DNA of 64,000 bases from a bacterium (GTDB taxonomy: Bacteria; Planctomycetota; UBA1135; UBA2386). The notes under the pieces are model-generated. The model had not been told where the DNA came from. It was given only the letters and a program-made list of their open reading frames with translations, and did not search any database. Shown piece after piece: positions 50,896 through 59,355 of this stretch. The stretch spans positions 372,001 to 436,000 of the forward strand of contig JAUILN010000002.1 in NCBI GenBank assembly GCA_030432695.1, in the 5' to 3' direction. How positions within the stretch are numbered: the first letter of the stretch is position 1; each line of letters begins with the position of its first letter. The position numbers and the translations under genes were made by a program.

Positions 50896-51420
50896 ATGGA
50901 TAACGGTGAGCCGCGTCACGTGCTCCGCCCATCCCTGCTGGCCCGACTACTGTCGAGCCCGACCGGAACCGGGCGAGCGTCCGCCGAGTTCGATCTGTCG
51001 GCCAGTGAACTCCAGGACGAAGTTCGGGCGCACCTGCAGCGACTCCTCAACACCAGGGCGCCTTTCGACTCCGAGGAGATCGACGAGTCGTTCGAACTGG
51101 CGAAGGACTCGCTACTCACCTACGGATTGCCAGACCTCAGCCAGTTCAGCAAGGCCCGAAAACAGGACCAGGAGCGAATCCGGTCGTTGATCCGCAACGC
51201 CGTGACACGGTTCGAACCCCGGCTGAACCCCAAGACGGTAGAGGTGGAGTTCGACGAACCCGACGGGGGCGACGACAAGAAGGCGACTCCGGGCGACAAC
51301 TTCCGCATCCGGTTCAGGATCTCGGGAATCCTCGACGTCGACCCGATCCGCAAGGACATCATGTTTGATGCCCACGTGGACTCGATCACGGGGAATATCG
51401 CCATCGAAGGAGAGCCATGA
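50896..51420 (+). CDS. tssE: T6SS baseplate protein TssE (gp25-like)
   Basis: A 174-residue protein with a GPW/gp25-type domain: LQRLLNTRAPFDSEEIDESFELAKDSLLTYGLPDLS, then the basic helix and RFEPRLNPKTVEVEF, which is characteristic of TssE. It starts at the ATG at 50896, preceded by the tagJ stop. It begins baseplate polymerisation with the sheath. Its stop overlaps the tssF start (ATGA). Confidence 0.92.
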   Translation: MDNGEPRHVLRPSLLARLLSSPTGTGRASAEFDLSASELQDEVRAHLQRLLNTRAPFDSEEIDESFELAKDSLLTYGLPDLSQFSKARKQDQERIRSLIRNAVTRFEPRLNPKTVEVEFDEPDGGDDKKATPGDNFRIRFRISGILDVDPIRKDIMFDAHVDSITGNIAIEGEP

Positions 51421-53282
51421 ACGAGGCCCTCTACCGGTACTACGAGCAGGAACTCGACTTCATCCGCAGCATTGCCGGCGAATTCGCCGCCGCCTATCCG
51501 GACGACGCCGGACGTCTGCTGCTCGAATCGGGCAAGAGCAGAGACCCGCACGTCGAGCGACTCATCGAGGCATTCGCGCTGATCGCCGCTCGGACCCAAC
51601 AGAGGGTGGACGACGGTTACCCCGAGCTGAGCGATGCACTGCTCCACAACCTGCATCCCCAGTTCCTGGCGCCGATCCCATCCATGACGATGGTCCAGAT
51701 CGAGCCTGATCCGCAACGCGCGCGGATCCGCAGTGGAGTGAGAGTCGAGCGCGGTAGCCGACTGCTCACCAAGAGCGTGCAGGGCGTTCGCTGCAAGTTC
51801 ACGACCTCGCTCGACGTGACGGTGTGGCCACTGGCAGTCGAATCGGTCCAGATGGACACCCCCGATGCCGAGGATCTCCGCGCCGACCCCGACATCAAGA
51901 CGGCGCTGCTTGTCACGCTGCGCACACGCGGCGGCGAGCCGCTTTCCAGCTACACGATCCCGTCCCTGACCTTCCATCATCCGTGGAGCACCGGCGGCCG
52001 CGCACTGTTCGAAGCGCTCCACCGAGATTGCTCTTCGGTCGAGTTCCGCCTCCAAGACACGCCGCTGAAGCGCTCCGATGGCAAGCGGTCGCGCATCGAG
52101 CCGGTCGGATTCGCCAGGGACGAGAGCCTTCTCCACACCGAGAGCCGGATCAGCTCCGCCTACCGACTGCTGCAGGAGTACTTCGCATTCCCGCAGAAGT
52201 TCATGTTCTCCAGGCTGGTCGACATCCCCGATTTCCCGGAAGGCTGGACGGCGAATTCCCTTCAGCTGCGGTTCCTACTCCGCGATACCCGCAAGCCGAT
52301 CGCCGACGGACTTCACAAGGACCAGTTCCTTCTCGGCTGCACGCCAGCCATCAACGAGTTCCCGCACGACGCGAGCCCGATCACCGTCAACCATCGCCTG
52401 GTCGAGCAGCCGGTCCATGCCGACGTGCGTCAACCGACCGCATACGAGGTCTTGTCGATCGAGGACGTTCGCAGCTCCATTCCCGGCAGCAACGAGACCG
52501 TGGAATTCCGCAGCTTCTTCGCGCTGGAGCACGGTGATCCCCCGGACAGCGACATCCCGTTCTGGCACTCCCGCCGCAAGCCATCCAAGCGCCAGGACGA
52601 TCCCGGGACCGAGGTGTACCTGGCACTCGTCGATCCGGACTTCGGACCGGCGAAGGTCGGCAGGTTCGAAGTTCTTCACCTGAAGACCCGCTGCTCGAAC
52701 CGCAACCTCCCCTCCAGCTTGGTGCTCGCGGACCCCAACGGTGACTTCACCTTGGAGGGCGCCGCCGAAATCGCCTCGGTCTGCAGCCTCTCGTCGAAGC
52801 CGACCGAGCCCCGGCGACTCCCACCCCACAACAGTTCGCGGTGGCGGCTCGTATCCCAGATGAGCCTGAACCACCTCTCGCTGGTCCGGGATACCGAGCA
52901 GCGGAAGACCTCCAACGATCGGGCTGCACCAAACAAGGCACTCGAAACGCTTCGGGAGATCCTCAGCCTGTACGACTACACGCAGACCGAGCGCATCGAC
53001 CGACGCATCACCGGGATCATCGACCTGGACGCGAATCTGACCACTCGGATGATGCTCGACAGCGGTCCTGTTCGGGGCGTACAGATCGACATCGAATTCG
53101 ACGAATCGTGCTATCGTGACACGAGTCTGTATCTGTTCGCATCGGTGCTCGAGCGCTTCTTCGCCCTCCAGGTCTCGGTCAATTCGTTCACTCTGACCCG
53201 GGCTCGCTCGACCCAGCGGAACGACGAGGAAGAGCTTCTGGGTCAATGGCCACCGAGGACCGGAGAGTCGCCGATTCTGTAG
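51417..53282 (+). CDS. tssF: T6SS baseplate protein TssF
   Basis: A 621-residue protein with the VasA/ImpG start (LYRYYEQELDFIRSIAGEFAAAYPDDAGRL) and DPHVERLIEAFALIAARTQQRVDD...YPELSDALLHNLHPQFLAPIPSMTMV. Both are family signatures. It forms the wedge of the baseplate with TssG and TssE. The length is as usual for the family. Its end overlaps tssG by 37 bases in another frame. Confidence 0.95.
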   Translation: MNEALYRYYEQELDFIRSIAGEFAAAYPDDAGRLLLESGKSRDPHVERLIEAFALIAARTQQRVDDGYPELSDALLHNLHPQFLAPIPSMTMVQIEPDPQRARIRSGVRVERGSRLLTKSVQGVRCKFTTSLDVTVWPLAVESVQMDTPDAEDLRADPDIKTALLVTLRTRGGEPLSSYTIPSLTFHHPWSTGGRALFEALHRDCSSVEFRLQDTPLKRSDGKRSRIEPVGFARDESLLHTESRISSAYRLLQEYFAFPQKFMFSRLVDIPDFPEGWTANSLQLRFLLRDTRKPIADGLHKDQFLLGCTPAINEFPHDASPITVNHRLVEQPVHADVRQPTAYEVLSIEDVRSSIPGSNETVEFRSFFALEHGDPPDSDIPFWHSRRKPSKRQDDPGTEVYLALVDPDFGPAKVGRFEVLHLKTRCSNRNLPSSLVLADPNGDFTLEGAAEIASVCSLSSKPTEPRRLPPHNSSRWRLVSQMSLNHLSLVRDTEQRKTSNDRAAPNKALETLREILSLYDYTQTERIDRRITGIIDLDANLTTRMMLDSGPVRGVQIDIEFDESCYRDTSLYLFASVLERFFALQVSVNSFTLTRARSTQRNDEEELLGQWPPRTGESPIL

Positions 53283-54316
53283 GGCAGGGCACTGGGCCCG
53301 TGGGACCCGGCCTGGTCTTCGAACAGGCAGTCCGACTGCTGCTCCGGCTCGAGGCGACGCCAGTCGTTCCAGGCTCGGCGCGCTATCCCGGGCAAGAGCA
53401 GATCCGATTCCGGTCCCGGACATCGCTGGCCTTCCCCGCCAGCGACATCCACTCGCTGGAGATTGGCGAGGACGGCAGGCAGCACCGACTGGAGGTCAAC
53501 TTCCTCGGCCTCGCCAGCCCGACGACCAGGACGTCCCTTCCGGTCTGGTACGCGGAAGAACTGCTACGACAGGCCAAGGATCTCACGGACGCACCGCGAC
53601 TCCGCGACTTCCTCGACCTGTTCAACCACCGGCTGATCTCTCTGTTCTTCCGGGCGTGGGCGAAGCACGACCTACCCTTCCAACACGAGTTCCTGCCCCA
53701 CGGCGTCCTCCACGACCTGCTCCATTCGATCGTCGGCCTGACTCCGAAGTCCGCACGCCGACGGCTCGCAGTCGACGACCGCTTCCTGCTCCGACATGCC
53801 GGGACACTCGCGCAGCGCCCGGTGACTGCGGAGGCGCTGCTCGAGATGGCCCGCGACTATCTCCGAGACCCCATCGAACTGGAGCAGTTCGTCGCCCGAC
53901 GGGAACCTCTCAACCCCGAAGACCAACTCCGCCTGGGAGATCCCCGATTCGCACTCGGCCAGAACACCGCACTCGGCAGTTCGGTTCGGGTCTGTCGCTC
54001 GGGCATCCGCTTTCGGATCGGGCCGTTGCGCTGGGAACGCTTCCGGGAGTACCTCCCACCCACCGGATCGCGGGCCTGCTCGCTCGCGGCCCTCACCGAA
54101 TTCGCGATCGGACTCGAATTCCACGTGGATGCCTGCCTCGTTCTCGACAAGCGGGACGTTCCAAAGGCCCAGCTCGGCAATGACAGCTCGGGGATCGCAC
54201 TCGGGCGCTCGATCTGGCTCGGCACACGGCTGCCAAGCCGACCCGGGGAAATCGGCACGACCGTTCCGGATGCGGACGACACCGTCATTCCCCTCTCTCG
54301 TGATCAGCAGAGATGA
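53246..54316 (+). CDS. tssG: T6SS baseplate protein TssG
   Basis: A 356-residue protein of the VasB/ImpH family: GLVFEQAVRLLLRLE near the start, RFRSRTSLAFPASDIHSLE, LEVNFLGLASPTTRTSLPVWYAEELL, FLDLFNHRLISLFFRAWAKH. It forms part of the baseplate wedge. The ATG at 53246 is 37 bases inside tssF and its stop overlaps the tssH start, so this part of the operon is translationally coupled. Confidence 0.94.
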   Translation: MATEDRRVADSVGQGTGPVGPGLVFEQAVRLLLRLEATPVVPGSARYPGQEQIRFRSRTSLAFPASDIHSLEIGEDGRQHRLEVNFLGLASPTTRTSLPVWYAEELLRQAKDLTDAPRLRDFLDLFNHRLISLFFRAWAKHDLPFQHEFLPHGVLHDLLHSIVGLTPKSARRRLAVDDRFLLRHAGTLAQRPVTAEALLEMARDYLRDPIELEQFVARREPLNPEDQLRLGDPRFALGQNTALGSSVRVCRSGIRFRIGPLRWERFREYLPPTGSRACSLAALTEFAIGLEFHVDACLVLDKRDVPKAQLGNDSSGIALGRSIWLGTRLPSRPGEIGTTVPDADDTVIPLSRDQQR

Positions 54317-56901
54317 ACATCGACCTCCGCTCCCTCATCGGCAAGCTGACCCCCACTGCGCGGCGCACTTTCGCGGAGGCCTCCAGCATCTGCCTCTCGA
54401 ACACCCATTTCGACGTCGAACTGGAGCACTGGATCCTCGCCATGCTCGGTGTCGAAAATGGTGACCTCCGCAAGATCTTCCGACACTTCGAGATCGAGCC
54501 CAATCGGATCGAGAACCGGCTCCGGAGTTCGCTCGAGACGTTCAAGAACGGGAACAACCGAACTCCAGCGGTCTCCCAAGACGTCGCCGAAGCAATCCAG
54601 CAAGGCTGGCTCTGGAGTTCGGTGAACAAGAGCCTCGACAAGGTGCGGACCGGGGCCGTGCTACTCGGCGCCCTGCAGGACTCGAGCATCCGCCAACGCC
54701 TGATGGGCTCGGCAGCCGAGTTCGCGATGGTGGACACGAAGCGTCTCGACCAAGACCTGCTGTCAATCGTCGGCGGCTCGGAGGAAGACAAGGAGCTCGA
54801 CCACGGTCGGGCATCGGGTTCGAGGACAGACACCGACACCCGCGATTCGGTGGCGCCGCGATCCACGGCTGCCCTGGACCGGTTCACACACAACCTCACG
54901 GCAGCAGCGCGGGAGGGCCGAATCGACCCCGTTCTCGGACGTGAGCCGGAGGTGCGCCAGATCGTCGATATCTTGATGCGACGCCGGCAGAACAACCCGA
55001 TTCTCACGGGAGAGGCAGGTGTCGGGAAGACCGCGGTGGTCGAGGGATTCGCCAACCGCATCACGCGCGGTGACGTCCCGGAGCCGCTTCGCGGCGTCGA
55101 GGTCCACACGCTGGACCTGGGTCTGCTGCAGGCCGGCGCCGGCGTAAAGGGCGAGTTCGAGAACAGGCTCCGACAGGTCATCGAAGAGGTTCGCGCCGCC
55201 ACCAAGCCGATCATCCTGTTCATCGACGAGGCGCACACGCTGATCGGCGCAGGTGGCCAAGAAGGGCAGAACGACGCAGCCAATCTCCTGAAGCCCGCTC
55301 TCGCCCGAGGTGAACTCCGCACGATCGCAGCAACGACCTGGGCCGAGTACAAGAAGTACTTCGAGAAAGACGCCGCGCTTACCAGGCGCTTCCAGGTGGT
55401 CAAGGTCGAAGAGCCGGACGAGTCGGTCGGAATCCAGATCATGCGTGGCCTACGCCCCGTGCTGGAGAAGCACCACGGGGTTCGAATCCGCGACGAGGCG
55501 GTCGTCGAGAGTGTACGGCTCTCGATGCGCTATCTGCCGGCGCGGCAGCTGCCAGACAAGTCGGTGAGCGTTCTCGACACCGCGTGCGCAAGGGTCGCGA
55601 TCCAGAGAGCCTCGACCCCAGCGGTCATCGAAGACCGCATGGCCCTGATCGAGTCCATCCAAACGGAGATCTGCTCCATAGAGGAGGAGATCCGGCTCGG
55701 AGCCAATGAGTCGGAAAGACTCGGCGAACTCACCGAGCGGCTTCGCATCGAGCGGTCCGCCCTCGAGCGCGACCAGGCCCGATGGAAACGTGAGCAGGAC
55801 GTCGTCTCGGAGATCGACTCCAGGCTGGAGGACTCGGCGCAAGCACGCGCTTCTCTAGTGGAGCTACAGGGCGAACAGCCTCTTGTGCACGCCGAGGTCA
55901 CCGGCCAGACGGTTGCCGAGGTCGTCGCCGCCTGGACCGGAATCCCGCTGGGGCGGATGGTGCGCGACGAGATCCGCTCGGTCCTGACGCTCGCCGACCG
56001 ATTGCGCGAGAGGGTCCGAGGCCAAGATCACGCCCTCGACACGATCGCCGAACGGATCCGAGCCTCGAAGGCAGGGGTCGACAACCCTGGCCGCCCGGTC
56101 GGAGTCTTCATGCTCGCCGGCCCCAGCGGTGTGGGGAAGACGGAGACGGCACTCGCCCTAGCCGAGGCCCTCTTCGGCGGTGAGCGCAGCCTGGTCACGA
56201 TCAACATGTCGGAGTATCAGGAAGCACATACCGTCTCGAGCCTCAAGGGCGCACCTCCTGGCTATGTCGGCTACGGCGAAGGCGGCGTCCTTACCGAGGC
56301 GGTACGTCGACGCCCCTACGCGGTGGTCCTCCTCGACGAAGTCGAGAAGGCCCACAGAGACGTCATGGAGCTGTTCTTCCAGGTGTTCGACAAGGGCGTG
56401 CTGGAAGACGGAGAGGGCCGGATGATCGACTTCAAGAACACCGTCATCCTTCTCACGACGAACGCCGGTTCGGACGAGATGATGCGGCTCTGCGACGATC
56501 CCGAGACCGCGCCCGACCCAGGCCCCCTGGCGAAGTCGATCCGGCCGTATCTTCTCGAACACTTTCCGGCGGCCCTACTCGGCCGCCTCGCGGTGATCCC
56601 CTACTACCCGATCCGCCCCGAGATCCTCAGCGAGATCGCACACCTCCAGCTTTCCCGCATCGTCGGGCGCATCCGCGACAACCACGGCATCGAGGTCCAC
56701 TTCGAGAACGCATTCGTCGAGTGGGCCGTCGCGCGCTGCAACGAGCCGGAGAGCGGAGCCCGCAACGTAGACCGCATCCTGACCCAAGAACTCCTACCAA
56801 CGATTGCGACCGAGCTGCTCGCCCTGATGTCCGAGGGCAGACAAGTCGATCGCCTGTCCATCGGCCTTGCTGACGGCGAGATCCAGCTGACTCGCGCGTG
56901 A
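54313..56901 (+). CDS. tssH: T6SS AAA+ ATPase TssH (ClpV)
   Basis: An 862-residue ClpB/ClpV-type ATPase. The N domain (1-155) has LTPTARRTFAEASSICLSNTH, typical for ClpV. ATPase domain 1 has GEAGVGKTAVVEG (Walker A, about 233-245) and ILFIDEAHTLIGAGG (Walker B). A middle coiled-coil region (about 440-530) follows, then domain 2 with GPSGVGKTETALALAE (603-618) and VVLLDEVEKAHRDVMELFFQVFDKG. It takes apart contracted TssBC sheaths. The ATG overlaps the tssG stop (ATGA). Confidence 0.96.
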   Translation: MNIDLRSLIGKLTPTARRTFAEASSICLSNTHFDVELEHWILAMLGVENGDLRKIFRHFEIEPNRIENRLRSSLETFKNGNNRTPAVSQDVAEAIQQGWLWSSVNKSLDKVRTGAVLLGALQDSSIRQRLMGSAAEFAMVDTKRLDQDLLSIVGGSEEDKELDHGRASGSRTDTDTRDSVAPRSTAALDRFTHNLTAAAREGRIDPVLGREPEVRQIVDILMRRRQNNPILTGEAGVGKTAVVEGFANRITRGDVPEPLRGVEVHTLDLGLLQAGAGVKGEFENRLRQVIEEVRAATKPIILFIDEAHTLIGAGGQEGQNDAANLLKPALARGELRTIAATTWAEYKKYFEKDAALTRRFQVVKVEEPDESVGIQIMRGLRPVLEKHHGVRIRDEAVVESVRLSMRYLPARQLPDKSVSVLDTACARVAIQRASTPAVIEDRMALIESIQTEICSIEEEIRLGANESERLGELTERLRIERSALERDQARWKREQDVVSEIDSRLEDSAQARASLVELQGEQPLVHAEVTGQTVAEVVAAWTGIPLGRMVRDEIRSVLTLADRLRERVRGQDHALDTIAERIRASKAGVDNPGRPVGVFMLAGPSGVGKTETALALAEALFGGERSLVTINMSEYQEAHTVSSLKGAPPGYVGYGEGGVLTEAVRRRPYAVVLLDEVEKAHRDVMELFFQVFDKGVLEDGEGRMIDFKNTVILLTTNAGSDEMMRLCDDPETAPDPGPLAKSIRPYLLEHFPAALLGRLAVIPYYPIRPEILSEIAHLQLSRIVGRIRDNHGIEVHFENAFVEWAVARCNEPESGARNVDRILTQELLPTIATELLALMSEGRQVDRLSIGLADGEIQLTRA

Positions 56902-56989
56902 CTCCGGAATTCGAGCCACCAACGGTGTCGAACTCGCGTTCCTCGTGCCGTCCAGCGCCTCGCCACACTGCGGCCGCCAGCCCTCCCCC

Positions 56990-57868
56990 ATGAAGACCTA
57001 CACGGTGAAGTCCGGCGACTCCCTGGCCTCGATCGCCCGGCAGCACGGTCTCAGCGACAACTGGCAGCCAATTTGGCGCTACAACGCCGAGGTTCGCAGG
57101 CAGCTGCAGGGGAAGGACCCGAACAAGATCGCAGCCGGTGCGACGATCTTCATTCCCCGCACGGAGAAGGAATACGACGAGTCGATCGAACGACTCCGCA
57201 CCCTACTGCGCCAGACTCGCGAGCAGGCCCGGGAGCTGCTCCGCGATGTCGACGTCGCCAAGCAGGACGCCGACCGCCTCGGTGAAGCCGTCGACTTCGC
57301 CGCAGACATTGCCATGATCGGCAAGGGCGCCGTCAGCGCCGCAGTGAAGCTCGGCAGCAGGCGCCTCATCAAGCTGAAGCTGAAGAAGCAGGCTCTCGCC
57401 GCCACCCACAAGACGATCCACTACTTCGTGGGCTTGTCCGGCTCCAGCAACGAGGAGATCGTCCTCCACGAGGCCGGCAAGGCCACCGTGGACAACTCCG
57501 TCATGCTGATGGCGCGTCGCAAGTTCGACTCCGCAAAGAATCTCCGGTCTTTCCGCCGCGGCCTGACGCAGGCGTACGCCAAGAAGGGCGCTGTCACCCT
57601 CGCCAAGGTCGCGGGCCCCGCCGAGTGCGCCGATGGTTTGGCCGAGGTCATCTCCATGGTCGCGGATCTCGCTCTCGACGGTCTGGACGCGATCAAGCCC
57701 TCCAGTGTTGCCAAGACCTGGCTCTGGCTCACCACAGGCGAGCACCCGGATCAGACGGCGAAGACGGCCAAGAAGTACATACAGGGTCAGATGCTGGCGT
57801 CGGAGAAGCGACTGGATCGGGCTATCGCTCGGCTGCAGGAAGAGAGGCAAACGGTCTACCGCCGCTGA
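56990..57868 (+). CDS. LysM-domain protein at the end of the T6SS operon
   Basis: A 292-residue protein. An N-terminal LysM domain (about 1-56: YTVKSGDSLASIARQHGLSDNWQPIW, IAAGATIFIPR) would bind peptidoglycan. A charged coiled coil (about 60-95) and then a region with small-residue hydrophobic stretches (AADIAMIGKGAVSAAVKLGS; VAGPAECADGLAEVISMVADLALDGLDAI) follow. There is no signal peptide. Position 88 bases after tssH and the lack of an export signal make a structural accessory or an effector possible, but neither is shown. It ends 140 bases before the convergent sigma gene. Confidence 0.75.
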   Translation: MKTYTVKSGDSLASIARQHGLSDNWQPIWRYNAEVRRQLQGKDPNKIAAGATIFIPRTEKEYDESIERLRTLLRQTREQARELLRDVDVAKQDADRLGEAVDFAADIAMIGKGAVSAAVKLGSRRLIKLKLKKQALAATHKTIHYFVGLSGSSNEEIVLHEAGKATVDNSVMLMARRKFDSAKNLRSFRRGLTQAYAKKGAVTLAKVAGPAECADGLAEVISMVADLALDGLDAIKPSSVAKTWLWLTTGEHPDQTAKTAKKYIQGQMLASEKRLDRAIARLQEERQTVYRR

Positions 57869-57983
57869 CTGCCCTGGCCAACTCGCGATGCACCTCTCGG
57901 CTGATCTCCGACATCGCGCCGCCCCTTGATCGGACAGCCCGCCGGTGAGGCAATAGGTTCGCTTGATTCGCGAGTTCGATCAT

Positions 57984-58004
57984 GCGACGCAGCCAAAGCG
58001 TCGC
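57984..58004. terminator. Hairpin between the convergent LysM and sigma genes
   Basis: GCGACGC and GCGTCGC form a perfect 7-bp stem with an AGCCAAA loop, 4 bases from the sigma gene's stop codon and in the 140-base gap of a convergent pair. No T-run is present on either side, so it is a candidate rather than a clear terminator. Confidence 0.45.
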
Positions 58005-58008
58005 TGCA

Positions 58009-58698
58009 TCAGGTCACCTCGTCGGCCAACCCCTGAACCCCCCGAAAGACCTCCTCCCGAGCCCGCTTGTAGGTCGAGCGCAACGTCGCCTCGCTCTTGC
58101 CCTCGAAGACCTCTGCAATCTCGGAGAAGGACAGGCCCTGGCGGCGCTTCAGGTAGACGTCACGCGCATGGGGTGAAAGCCGATTCGCGCAGCGCATCTC
58201 TGCGTCCTCCAGTTCCCGCACGCGGATCATCACGGTCGGAGAAGGCACGCGCTCGTCGGTCACGGCGTGCAGCGCATCGTGACCCTCGGCCGACCGACCG
58301 CCACCGCGCTTCTGAGCCGACTCGCGACGCATGAGGTCGACGAGGACATTGTCGGCAACGACGAAGAACCAGCTCCAGAAGGACTCACCGGACTGGGACC
58401 GATACTTCCTGAGGTCCTCGATGATGCGAGCCATGACCGTCATCTGGAAGTCCTCGAACTCGAAGCCGAACGGGAATCGACGCCGGTGACCGTAGCGCTG
58501 CCGCATACGGCGCTCGATCTTCTGGGACAACGGACCCCAGGCCGGGGAAGCGTTGTCCTCACTGGCGTCGCTGACGAGGTTCTGGGTCTTGTCCATGTCG
58601 AGAGATGCTCCAGACTCGACAGGCACGCTGTTAGGAGCCAACCCCTCGGCCGCCTCCGCCTCCAGGCCCTCTTCTCCCGATCCTGGCACCAACGACAT
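58009..58698 (-). CDS. ECF-type sigma factor next to the T6SS
   Basis: A 229-residue protein. After a 60-residue acidic N-terminal extension, region 2 (FEDFQMTVMARIIEDLRKYRSQSGESFWSWFFVVADNVLVDLMRR) and region 4 (RLSPHARDVYLKRRQGLSFSEIAEVFEGKSEATLRSTYKRAREEV) of an ECF sigma are visible. A strong GGAGG lies just before the ATG. No anti-sigma gene is next to it, so the N-terminal extension or a kinase could control activity (inference). It follows the vgrG remnant by 13 bases and may have been in an operon with it. A role in transcribing the T6SS genes is suggested only by location. Confidence 0.88.
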   Translation of the reverse strand: MSLVPGSGEEGLEAEAAEGLAPNSVPVESGASLDMDKTQNLVSDASEDNASPAWGPLSQKIERRMRQRYGHRRRFPFGFEFEDFQMTVMARIIEDLRKYRSQSGESFWSWFFVVADNVLVDLMRRESAQKRGGGRSAEGHDALHAVTDERVPSPTVMIRVRELEDAEMRCANRLSPHARDVYLKRRQGLSFSEIAEVFEGKSEATLRSTYKRAREEVFRGVQGLADEVT

Positions 58699-58711
58699 CT
58701 GGCCTCCTTCT

Positions 58712-59055
58712 TCACAGCTCCGGGGGACGTCCCTCGCCCGATCCGTCGATTATCTTGACCATGGCCGCCTCGATGTCAATCAGCGCCGAACCCTTGATGT
58801 CGACACCCCGCCACCCTCGATCGCGGTGCCACCAGACGTCTTCAGACCGGCATGTGCGGCGCCCGGCCTGATCTCGATCTTGTCGCCACGTTCGACGCCA
58901 GCGGATTTCGCCTGACTGTCGCGTCTGCTGGCCACGACGTCCTGCTTGGTCAGTCGGACCTTGGCCATTGCGAATCCGATCGGCTCGAGGTGGTTGGTCG
59001 CAACCGCCTCGTCGCGGTTCGCGCCGATCGTGACCCTCTCGTCGCACTCCGCGGT
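58712..59055 (-). pseudogene. Frameshifted C-terminal remnant of a VgrG-like spike protein
   Basis: Reading right to left, one frame gives DERVTIGANRDEAVATNHLEPIG, KVRLTKQDVVASRRDSQAK and DKIEIRPGAAHAGLKTSGGTAIEGGG. The sense then continues only in the next frame with VDIKGSALIDIEAAMVKI, to a stop at 58712. Together these form the repetitive gp5-like C-terminal region and tail of a T6SS VgrG. The shift lies at a run of four C (58806-58809), where one more base would restore the frame. Upstream, TGA at 59056-59058 ends the recognisable part. The N-terminal VgrG domains are absent. A 62-codon open frame starting at 58968 is part of this remnant and probably not a gene. Confidence 0.65.
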
Positions 59056-59355
59056 TCACTGGGAGAGCACGCGCCGGACGCGGCCGGTAGACCTCCCCCG
59101 CAGGAACACGAGAACGAGAGTGCCGCTGTCGTGGAAGTGCTCGAATCGGAAGAGACAGTGAACAGCCCGTTGGACCCAAGCGCGGGCGACAGTATCGACG
59201 CGCGCGCGGAGCGGAAGTTGGCCACCGAGCGAGGTGTGCATCCCGGCAGTCAGACACGGTTCGCCGTTCAACCAACGATGATGACGACGTATCCGGAACT
59301 CCCCGCGGCGGGGTACACTCGTTTTCTGCCCTCTCCCTCGAGTTCTTCCACCTCG
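59056..59355. other. Gap without a clear gene upstream of the secreted protein
   Basis: 300 bases before the ATG at 59356. Open frames cross it on both strands, but none shows recognisable coding character. It may include more decayed vgrG sequence at its left side and must include the promoter of the following gene. Confidence 0.5.

Noticed and set aside
58780..58968. A separate 62-residue gene
   Set aside because: Its sequence is the VgrG tail pattern before a frameshift, with no ribosome-binding site worth noting.
58852..59355. N-terminal extension of the large secreted protein at 59356
   Set aside because: It overlaps the vgrG remnant on the other strand, lacks coding character, and the signal peptide begins at 59356.
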